Below are positions 17,984 to 26,315 of a DNA stretch of 38,281 nt, in pieces. How positions within the stretch are numbered: position 1 is the stretch's first letter; each line of letters begins with the position of its first letter. The stretch lies in the NCBI GenBank assembly GCA_023265015.1, contig JAHFUO010000007.1:1-38281 (forward strand), in the 5' to 3' direction. This DNA is from Acidobacteriota bacterium (GTDB lineage: Bacteria > Acidobacteriota > Vicinamibacteria > Vicinamibacterales > UBA2999). The notes under the pieces are model-generated. The model did not search any database. It was not told where the DNA came from and saw nothing but the letters and a program-made list of their open reading frames with translations. The position numbers were made by a program, and so were the translations under genes.

Positions 17984-19396
17984 ATGATCCACATCATCGG
18001 CGGTGGTCTTGCCGGCTGCGAGGCCGCGTGGCAGGCCGCATCGCTTGGCGTTCGCGTGTCGCTGCACGAGATGCGCCCGGTGCGGCCGACCGCCGTGCAC
18101 AAGACCGATCAGCTCGCGGAGCTTGTCTGCTCCAACTCGCTGCGCGGCGACAAGCTCGATAACGCCGTGGGCCTTCTCAAGGAGGAGATGCGGCGCCTTG
18201 ACTCGGTGGTGATGCACGCGGCCGACGCGCATCGCGTGCCCGCGGGGGCCGCGCTTGCCGTCGATCGCGAGCGGTTCTCTCACGCGGTCACGGACGCGAT
18301 CCGCTCGCATCCGCTGATTACGGTGACGCGCGAGGAGATCACGCGCATCCCAGACGACCCGTCGATGTTTCCGCTGATCATCGCCACAGGGCCGCTCACC
18401 TCCGAGTCGCTCTCGGCGGACATCGCGGCGCTCGTGGGCGCCGATCACCTGTATTTCTATGACGCGATAAGCCCGATCGTGCTGGCCGAGACGATCGGCA
18501 TGGACAAGGTGTTTCGCGCATCGCGCTGGGGAAGAAGTATAAGGGGTCGGGAGTCATTACGTTTTTCGAAGGCAGAGGACGATTCGAAAAACGTAATGAC
18601 TCCCGACCCCGTTGAAGGCGATTACCTGAATTGCCCGATGACAAAGGATGAGTACGACCGCTTCTACGAGGCGCTCGCCGGCGCCGAGTCCGCGACGGTC
18701 CACGACTTCGACAAGGAAAAGTTCTTCGAAGGCTGCCTGCCGATCGAGGTGATGGCGCATCGCGGCCGCGACACGCTTCGGTTCGGCCCGATGAAGCCGG
18801 TCGGCCTTGTCGATCCGCGGACGGGGCGAGTCCCGTACGCCGCCGTTCAGCTCCGGCAGGACAACCTGGCCGGCGATCACTTCAGCCTCGTCGGATTCCA
18901 GACGCAGCTGAAATGGGGCGAGCAGGCGCGGGTGCTCGCGCTCGTGCCCGGGCTCGAGCACGCGGAGTTCGTGCGGTTCGGGATGGTCCATCGCAATACG
19001 TACATCAACGGACCGACCGTGCTCCGCGAGACGTGGCAGATGAAGTCTCGTGACGACCTGTTCTTCGCGGGACAGATCTCCGGCGTCGAAGGGTACGTGG
19101 AATCGGCCGCCTCCGGCCTGATGGCCGGCCGCAATGCCGCGGCGCTCGTGCGCGGCGATCAGCCGCGCGTGCCGCCGCGGACCACCGCCATCGGCGCGCT
19201 CGCGTACTACGTCTCGCACGCGGACCCGCGCAGCTATCAGCCGACGAACATTACCTTCGGGATCATGACGGCCCCGCCCGAACGGCAAGGCACGCGTCTG
19301 GGCCGCGCCGAGCGGAAGCTCGCGGTCTCCGAGCGCGCGTTGATCGACCTCGAACGATGGAACAGCTCCGCGACTTTCTCGACTACCTCCGCCTGA
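17984..19396 (+). CDS. trmFO: tRNA m5U54 methyltransferase TrmFO, carrying an in-frame palindrome insertion
   Basis: A 470-aa folate- and FAD-dependent enzyme methylating U54 of tRNA. The N-terminus has the FAD-binding GGGLAGCEAAWQAA. Then come VCSNSLRGDKLDNAVGLLKE with the catalytic-region cysteine, YFYDAISPIV, DYLNCPMTKDEYDRFY with the second conserved cysteine, PMKPVGLVDPRTG, and FFAGQISGVEGYVESAASG. Between SRWGR and GDYLNCPM there are about 22 extra residues encoded by a perfect 68-bp palindrome (18543-18610); relatives have a short loop here. The frame stays open, so the protein is probably still made. The gene overlaps xerC by 40 bases. No Shine-Dalgarno is visible before ATG 17984. 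Confidence 0.93.
   Translation: MIHIIGGGLAGCEAAWQAASLGVRVSLHEMRPVRPTAVHKTDQLAELVCSNSLRGDKLDNAVGLLKEEMRRLDSVVMHAADAHRVPAGAALAVDRERFSHAVTDAIRSHPLITVTREEITRIPDDPSMFPLIIATGPLTSESLSADIAALVGADHLYFYDAISPIVLAETIGMDKVFRASRWGRSIRGRESLRFSKAEDDSKNVMTPDPVEGDYLNCPMTKDEYDRFYEALAGAESATVHDFDKEKFFEGCLPIEVMAHRGRDTLRFGPMKPVGLVDPRTGRVPYAAVQLRQDNLAGDHFSLVGFQTQLKWGEQARVLALVPGLEHAEFVRFGMVHRNTYINGPTVLRETWQMKSRDDLFFAGQISGVEGYVESAASGLMAGRNAAALVRGDQPRVPPRTTAIGALAYYVSHADPRSYQPTNITFGIMTAPPERQGTRLGRAERKLAVSERALIDLERWNSSATFSTTSA
18543..18610. repeat. perfect 28-bp palindrome inserted inside trmFO (REPIN-like)
   Basis: Arms 18543-18570 and 18583-18610 are perfectly complementary over 28 bases, with a 12-base loop. The outer edge is GGGGTCGGGAGTC and the inner edge TTTTTCGAA. 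The insertion is in frame with trmFO. Because it is a palindrome it would encode nearly the same peptide (RESLRFS...SKNVMTPDP) in either orientation without a stop. Confidence 0.95.
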
Positions 19397-20253
19397 ATCG
19401 CAACGCGTCCGCCCACACGGTGGCGGCGTACGACAGCGATCTCTCGCAGTTCCTGGCGTTCGCGGCGCAGGACACCGGCAGGCGGGGCAGGCTCGAGCCG
19501 TCCCACATCGACCTGGGCGTCATTCGAGGCTTTCTCAGCGAGCTGTATCGGCAGGGGCAGGCGCGCGCGTCGGTCGCGCGCAAGGTGTCCGCGCTGCGCA
19601 CCTTCGTCCGCTATCTGCGGCGGGAAGGCTGGATCGACTCCGATCCCGCGGCGCTCGCGGTGTTGCCGAAGCGCGAACAGAAAGTGCCGGCGCATCTCAC
19701 CGTCGAGGAGATGTCGGATCTGCTCGAGACGCCGGACACCTCCGGCCCGCTCGGCCGCCGCGACCGCGCAATTCTCGAGCTGTTCTACGCGTCGGGACTG
19801 CGCCTCAGCGAGCTGGTCGGCCTCGATCTCGAGGACGTCGATCTGAACCAGCGGATCGTACGCGCGATGGGAAAGGGACGGAAGGAGCGGCTCGTGCCGT
19901 TCAACGGGTCGACGCGGAAGGCGCTCCACGCCTGGTTGACGGATCGGGGCGCAATCACGCGCGGAGATGCGCTGTTCGTGAACGCGCGCGGCGGCCGCCT
20001 GACCGGCCGGAGCGTGCAGCGTCTGGTCGCGCGCTACGTAAAGGGCTGCAGCACGCGCTTCGGGATCAGCCCTCACGCCCTGCGCCACTCATTCGCGACG
20101 CATCTGCTGCAGCGCGGCGCGGATCTCCGCGCCATCCAGGAGCTGCTCGGCCACGTGCGCCTGTCCACCACGCAGCGCTACACGCACGTGAACGTGGCGC
20201 AGCTGCTCGAGGTCTATCGGAAGGCGCATCCGCGAGCGCGCGCCCGAACCTGA
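19357..20253 (+). CDS. xerC: tyrosine recombinase XerC
   Basis: A 298-aa site-specific recombinase, likely acting at dif in chromosome dimer resolution. The N-terminal SAM-like DNA-binding domain (residues 1-90) precedes a full catalytic domain: R149 (SGLRLSELVGL), K173, H240 and R243 (HALRHSFATHLL), H266 (LLGHVRLSTTQRY) and nucleophile Y275. The position after trmFO matches the codV place in Bacillus, supporting a chromosomal Xer enzyme rather than a phage integrase. The start overlaps the trmFO end by 40 bases. No dif-like site was identified in the window. Confidence 0.93.
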   Translation: MEQLRDFLDYLRLNRNASAHTVAAYDSDLSQFLAFAAQDTGRRGRLEPSHIDLGVIRGFLSELYRQGQARASVARKVSALRTFVRYLRREGWIDSDPAALAVLPKREQKVPAHLTVEEMSDLLETPDTSGPLGRRDRAILELFYASGLRLSELVGLDLEDVDLNQRIVRAMGKGRKERLVPFNGSTRKALHAWLTDRGAITRGDALFVNARGGRLTGRSVQRLVARYVKGCSTRFGISPHALRHSFATHLLQRGADLRAIQELLGHVRLSTTQRYTHVNVAQLLEVYRKAHPRARART

Positions 20254-20346
20254 ACACGAACCGAGAAGAGAGAACCAAGAAGCGTGAACGACAAGGTTGG
20301 CTTTCGCTGCCGAAGTGGTAGTATCCGCCCGTTTAGGAGCCCTTCC

Positions 20347-21714
20347 ATGACATCACGTGGCGCATCGGCCTCCCGGCGTCTTGCTGTCGCGCTCATCGTG
20401 CTGACCGGCTTCACCACCGCGGCCGCGCAGCAGAAGAACAACAACTTATTTCCGTACGAATACACGATTGATGACCTGGACAACGGGCTGCGGCTGGTCA
20501 CGGTCCCCACCGATTACCCGAACATGGTCGCGCTGTACATCGTGGCCCAGACCGGATCGCGCAACGAGGTCGAGCCGGGGAAGAGCGGGTATGCGCATCT
20601 GTTCGAGCACATCATGTTTCGGGGCAGCGAGAACTACACGCCGGACGAGCGCGACGCCGTCCTGAAGCGCGCGGGCGCGGAAACCAACGCGTCAACAAGC
20701 GCGGATCGCACCACCTACTACGAAATATTCTCCAAGGAAGATCTCGAACCGGTTCTGAAGCTGGAGGCCGACCGCTTTCAGCGTCTGAGATATCCGGAGC
20801 CGGCGTACAAGACGGAGTCGCTTGCCGTGCTCGGCGAGTACAACAAGAACAGCGCCGACCCGACGGAAAAGCTCGATGAAGTGCTTCATGAAACCGCATT
20901 CACGAAGCACACCTACGCGCACACCACGATGGGCTACCTCAAGGACATCGAGGACATGCCGAATCAGTTCAACTACAGCTTGCAGTTCTACAACCGCTTC
21001 TATCGGCCCGAATACACGACGATGATCCTGGTTGGGGACCTGACGCGCGATCGCACGCTCGAACTGACGAAGAAATATTTCGGCGGCTGGGCCCGCGGCA
21101 GCTACGTGCCCGACATTCCGGCCGAGCCGCCGCAGGCAGTAGCGCGCTCGGCCACAATCGACTGGCCGGCCCCGACGCTGCCATGGATCGCGGTGGCGTT
21201 CAAAGGTCCCGCATATTCCGACGAGAAGAAAGACAAGGCCGCGCTCGATCTGCTCTCGCCGATCGCGTTTGGACAGAACTCCGACCTGTACCATCGTCTG
21301 GTACTCGACGAGCAGAAGGTGGACACGTTGATACCCGACTTCGGAAATCATCCGGACCCCGAACTGTTCACCGTGTATGCGCGCGTGAAGAACGCGAAGG
21401 ACATCGACGATGTTCGGGAGCGTATCCTCGCCACGTTCGCGCGATTCACCAACGAGACCGTCGATCAGGCGAAGCTCGATGCGACGCGATCCCGCATTCG
21501 CTACAGCTTTGCGCTGCGTCTCAGCAGCTCGGCGGCCATTGCCAACTCACTGGCGCCCTACATCGGGCTTCGTCGAACGCCGGACACCATCAACAAGCTC
21601 TTTGCGCTCTACCAGCAGGTCACTCCGCAGGACATGCGAACGATCGCGAGCCAGTATTTCAAGGACGGCAACAGGACGATTGTCACGCTGACGTCCAAGG
21701 CGGCGAGGAACTGA
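20347..21714 (+). CDS. M16 zinc peptidase, catalytic partner
   Basis: About 455 aa. A signal peptide (RRLAVALIVLTGFTTAAAQ) is followed by a pitrilysin/insulinase-type peptidase with the inverted zinc motif H-L-F-E-H (AHLFEHIMFRG) and the downstream zinc-ligand glutamate in ESLAVLGEYNKN. The second half holds the inactive M16 repeat. It would degrade or process peptides in the periplasm. ATG 20347 is chosen because AGGAG lies just before it and the signal peptide then starts the protein; the frame from GTG 20284 adds unlikely residues. Its stop overlaps the start of a second M16 gene. Confidence 0.92.
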   Translation: MTSRGASASRRLAVALIVLTGFTTAAAQQKNNNLFPYEYTIDDLDNGLRLVTVPTDYPNMVALYIVAQTGSRNEVEPGKSGYAHLFEHIMFRGSENYTPDERDAVLKRAGAETNASTSADRTTYYEIFSKEDLEPVLKLEADRFQRLRYPEPAYKTESLAVLGEYNKNSADPTEKLDEVLHETAFTKHTYAHTTMGYLKDIEDMPNQFNYSLQFYNRFYRPEYTTMILVGDLTRDRTLELTKKYFGGWARGSYVPDIPAEPPQAVARSATIDWPAPTLPWIAVAFKGPAYSDEKKDKAALDLLSPIAFGQNSDLYHRLVLDEQKVDTLIPDFGNHPDPELFTVYARVKNAKDIDDVRERILATFARFTNETVDQAKLDATRSRIRYSFALRLSSSAAIANSLAPYIGLRRTPDTINKLFALYQQVTPQDMRTIASQYFKDGNRTIVTLTSKAARN

Positions 21715-23198
21715 TGCTCAGAGAGCTCGCATGCGCTCTCCTGCTCGCGGCACTGTTGCACGCGGCAACGTCCGCGCAAGTCGCCAGCGTGCTCCAGCCC
21801 GGGACGTCGCCGCTGGTGGTGTTCCGCGTCGTGTTCACCACCGGCGCCGCGTTCGATCCTGCGGGAAAAGAAGGACTCGCGTCACTGACCGCGGCCATGA
21901 TTGGTCAAGGCGGCTCGCGCGCGATGAGCTACCAGCAGATCGTCGAGGCCATGTATCCCATGGCGTCTTCCGTCGATTGGCAGGTCGACAAGGAGATGAC
22001 GGTCTTCAGCGGCACCACGCACGTTGAAAACCTCGATCGGTTTTCCGCGCTCCTGAAAGACATGCTGCTCGATCCCGGTTTTCGTCCGGACGATTTCACG
22101 CGCCTGCGTGATGATGCCGTGAACTTCCTGAAGGTGTCGCTCCGTGAGGGAAACGACGAAGAGCTTGGGAAGGAATATCTCTACAACGTCATTTACGCCG
22201 GCCATCCTTACGCGCATCACAACCGCGGCACGATCGGCTCGCTCCAGAAGCTCACGCTCGATGACGTGCGAGATTTCCATCGCACGCACTACACCAGGGC
22301 CAACCTCGTGATTGGGCTCGCAGGCGGATATCCGAACGGCTTTTCACAGAAGGTTGAATCGGATTTTGAAAAACTGCCGGGAGGCACAGCCGACAAGAAG
22401 CGCTTCGATGCTCCCAGGCTGCCGGCGGGCGCTCGCATCCAAATCGTGACGCGCGATACCCGCTCCACCGCGATCTCAGTGGGGTTCCCCATCGACGTGA
22501 ACCGCGCATCGAAGGACTGGCCGGCGCTCGCGCTGGTCGCCTCCTATTTCGGCCAGCATCGCTCGTCGAACAGCTATCTCTATCAACGCCTGCGCGAGGT
22601 TCGAGGCCTCAACTACGGCGACTACGCCTATGTGGAGTACTTTCCGCGCGGGATGTTCCTGTTCACGCCGGATCCGAACCTTGCGCGTCAGCAGCAGATC
22701 TTTCAAATCTGGATTCGCCCGGTGGAATCGCAGAACGGCGTCTTTGCGCTGCGCGCCGCGCTCTACGAATACGACAGGCTCATTCGCGACGGCATGTCGC
22801 GTGAAGCGTTCGAGGCGACGCGCGAGTTCCTGGCGAAATACGCGAACATCCTGACCCAGACGCAAAGCGCCCGGCTTGGGTACGCGCTCGACAGCCGGTA
22901 CTACGGCATCGGGGACTACAACACGTACATCCGCGACGCGCTGTCGACCCTGACCCTCGACGACGTGAACCGCGCCATCCGGCAACATCTGCAAACGGAC
23001 ACAATGAGGATTGTCATCGTCACCAAGGATGGGCAGGCGTTCCGCGACGCGGTCGTCAAGAACCAGCCCTCTCCGATTGCGTACAACTCGCCCAAACCCC
23101 AGGCCCTCGTGGATGAGGACAAGGTTATTCAGGCGTACCGCATCAGTGTGAAGCCGGAAGACGTCGTGGTGGTACCGGTGGAGCGAGTCTTCGAATAA
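21714..23198 (+). CDS. M16 peptidase-like protein, non-catalytic partner
   Basis: About 494 aa with a signal peptide (LACALLLAALLHAATSA). It has the M16 fold but no HxxEH: the equivalent helix reads GLASLTAAMIGQGG. The C-terminal half keeps the substrate-side motif LREVRGLNYGDYAYVEY. Paired M16 genes, one with and one without the zinc site, form heterodimers such as mitochondrial MPP and some bacterial homologues, so a heterodimer is the natural reading here (inference). The ATG at 21714 overlaps the TGA of the first gene (TGATG), and the longer frame from 21183 is a shadow inside that gene. Confidence 0.88.
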   Translation: MLRELACALLLAALLHAATSAQVASVLQPGTSPLVVFRVVFTTGAAFDPAGKEGLASLTAAMIGQGGSRAMSYQQIVEAMYPMASSVDWQVDKEMTVFSGTTHVENLDRFSALLKDMLLDPGFRPDDFTRLRDDAVNFLKVSLREGNDEELGKEYLYNVIYAGHPYAHHNRGTIGSLQKLTLDDVRDFHRTHYTRANLVIGLAGGYPNGFSQKVESDFEKLPGGTADKKRFDAPRLPAGARIQIVTRDTRSTAISVGFPIDVNRASKDWPALALVASYFGQHRSSNSYLYQRLREVRGLNYGDYAYVEYFPRGMFLFTPDPNLARQQQIFQIWIRPVESQNGVFALRAALYEYDRLIRDGMSREAFEATREFLAKYANILTQTQSARLGYALDSRYYGIGDYNTYIRDALSTLTLDDVNRAIRQHLQTDTMRIVIVTKDGQAFRDAVVKNQPSPIAYNSPKPQALVDEDKVIQAYRISVKPEDVVVVPVERVFE

Positions 23199-23424
23199 GG
23201 TGCGATGCCGCTGCTGCGGTCTGTGAACAGAGTGAACGGAGTTTGTGGACGACCGGACGCGTCAATCTCGCATCCGATTCCCGTGCGTTGCGCACGCCTC
23301 AGTGTAGTGGAGGCGCTGCGCCAATCGCACAGACAAATATGAGAATTGCACCGAGAAGGATCGGCATCGCACCGACGTGAGCCGAGGATCGGACCGACAT
23401 CGTCAGAGCGATCGCACCGCCGGT
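23199..23424. other. non-coding gap between convergent genes
   Basis: 226 bases between the M16 pair and the response regulator stop. It contains imperfect recurring pieces (atcggcatcgcaccgac / atcggaccgacatcg, and cacgcctc...gaggcgctgcgcc), but no clean hairpin, RNA gene or ORF that I can support. Confidence 0.5.
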
Positions 23425-24846
<1,422 letters not shown>

Positions 24847-24855
24847 GTCTGAACC

Positions 24856-24947
24856 TCGAATTTACGAATCTACGAATTGACGAATTGCAATTTCTCTTCC
24901 CACTCACACTCAATTCGTCGATTCGTCAGTTACTCAATTCACTGACG
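24856..24947. repeat. word-repeat element (ACGAATT words) between kinase and regulator genes
   Basis: The left half repeats variants of ACGAATT (cgaatttacgaatctacgaa, then ttgacgaattg). The right half carries the complement (caattcgtcgattcgtcagt, then tactcaattcactgacg). The arms can pair imperfectly around a CTCTTCCCACTCACA centre. The stop codon of the histidine kinase (24934-24936) lies inside the right half, so its last residues (about SVN) are repeat-encoded. AT-rich compared with its neighbours. Confidence 0.78.
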
Positions 24948-26115
24948 CACTGACCGGCAACGTCACCCGGATCAGCGTGCCGCCACCGGGTGCGGTCCGC
25001 AGGTCGATCTGCCCGTCGTGCGCATCCACGATCTTCCTGACGATGGCGAGCCCCAGGCCCGATCCCTGGGGCTTGGTCGTAAAAAACGGATCGAACACCC
25101 GGTTGGCGACATCCTGCGGCACGCCCGGGCCGTCGTCGATCATCTCCACCCGCAGCGCCTCGCGCCCGTCCGCGCCGTCGTCCTGCCGGACCGAACCGGC
25201 AGTGATGACGACGCGTCCATGTCCCTCCATCGCCTCGTACGCGTTGATCAACAGGTTCGTGAACAACTGCGCCAGCTGGTGATGGTCGGCCTGGATCTGC
25301 GGCAGGCCCCGGGGCACGTCGACGACCACCGTGATCGAGCCGCGCGCCGCCTTCGTGTCCGCCAGCTGCACGGCCGCATCAAGCGCCTCGGTGATTCCCG
25401 TGCGCTCGACCCGCAGCCGGATCGGCCTGACGAATTCGAGCACCTCCTGCACGATGGCATTCGCCATCTTGGCTTCGGCGATGATGTCGGTCAGCACCAC
25501 CTGCGCGTCCGGGATGTCCGGGATCTTCCTGCGCAGCAGCCCCGCCATCACTTCGATCCCCGCCAGCGGGTTCTTCACCTCGTGGGCGATGGCCGCGGCC
25601 ATCTCACCGACTGCCGCGAGCCGATCGCGCAGCCGCTCGCGCTCCTCGATCTGCTCGACGCGCGTGAGATCCTTGAAGAACATCGCCACGCCCGCGACGC
25701 CGCCGACATCGTCGTGCACCTTCGCCAGCGTGTAGCCGATCACCTTGCCCGCCGGCCGCAGCCGCATCTCCGCGCGGTTCGGCAGCATGTGCAGCTCGAA
25801 CGACGACAGCAACTGGCGGACCACGTCGGGATGCGTGCGCAGCACATCCGCGAGCGGCTTCCCAAGGTCGTCGGGCCGCGGCGGCACGCCGAAGATCCGG
25901 TAGCCCTCCTCGTTCAGCAACGCCAGCGTCCCGGCGCGCGTGATCGCGAGCACGCCGTTCCGCATCCCCGACACGATGTGGCGGAAGAACGCGTCCCCCG
26001 TTCGAGACGTGCCGTCCTCCGGCTTCCTGCCGGCCCGTCGTCCGCCTGCAGAGACCGGGCGGCCCGTTCCGGCGGCGCGGTCGCGGCGGGGAAGAGGGCG
26101 ACGCGAGCTGGTCAT
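24934..26115 (-). CDS. PAS-domain sensor histidine kinase (NtrB-like)
   Basis: About 393 aa from the ATG at 26115. A basic, probably disordered N-terminus (1-38) leads to a PAS domain (about 40-155: GVLAITRAGTLALLNEEGYRIFG). Next is a HisKA helix with the phospho-histidine in AAAIAHEVKNPLAG (about H178), then the ATPase domain with NLLINAYEAM (N box), DDGPGVP, FFTTKPQGSGLGLAIV. No membrane segment is seen, so it should be cytosolic, like NtrB. It is the probable partner of the response regulator downstream. An upstream ATG at 26172 would add 19 residues of unlikely sequence. Confidence 0.92.
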   Translation of the reverse strand: MTSSRRPLPRRDRAAGTGRPVSAGGRRAGRKPEDGTSRTGDAFFRHIVSGMRNGVLAITRAGTLALLNEEGYRIFGVPPRPDDLGKPLADVLRTHPDVVRQLLSSFELHMLPNRAEMRLRPAGKVIGYTLAKVHDDVGGVAGVAMFFKDLTRVEQIEERERLRDRLAAVGEMAAAIAHEVKNPLAGIEVMAGLLRRKIPDIPDAQVVLTDIIAEAKMANAIVQEVLEFVRPIRLRVERTGITEALDAAVQLADTKAARGSITVVVDVPRGLPQIQADHHQLAQLFTNLLINAYEAMEGHGRVVITAGSVRQDDGADGREALRVEMIDDGPGVPQDVANRVFDPFFTTKPQGSGLGLAIVRKIVDAHDGQIDLRTAPGGGTLIRVTLPVSASVN

Positions 26116-26262
26116 CGGCGGCGGATGCTCCACGGAGCGGAACCCAACCGTCGGCCCGGAACCGCAAAGCACATGCCCGGGCTGGACAGCAGGGAACCCG
26201 CGAAAAGGGCAGCGAGTCGGCGGTTCGTGTCGCTGAATGGGGCTGCCCGCATTACGATTCTG

Positions 26263-26306
26263 TAAGCGTACCGCAGAAAGCGTGACCGAAAAAGACCTGC
26301 GCTTAC
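26263..26306. repeat. small inverted repeat downstream of the ABC-F gene
   Basis: GTAAGCG (26263-26269) pairs with CGCTTAC (26300-26306), with further partial pairing of CCGCAG and CTGCG inside. It lies between the ABC-F stop and the kinase gene and might be a weak terminator. It has no T-run on the relevant side. Confidence 0.35.
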
Positions 26307-26315
26307 GTTTCGGAG

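Noticed and set aside
19357-20253. phage or island integrase marking a mobile element
   Set aside because: The gene overlaps trmFO in the conserved topA-trmFO-xerC order. No att repeats, tRNA or phage genes are nearby.
23199-23424. tRNA or structured RNA gene
   Set aside because: No cloverleaf or T-loop motif is found and the imperfect repeats do not fold into a clear structure by eye.
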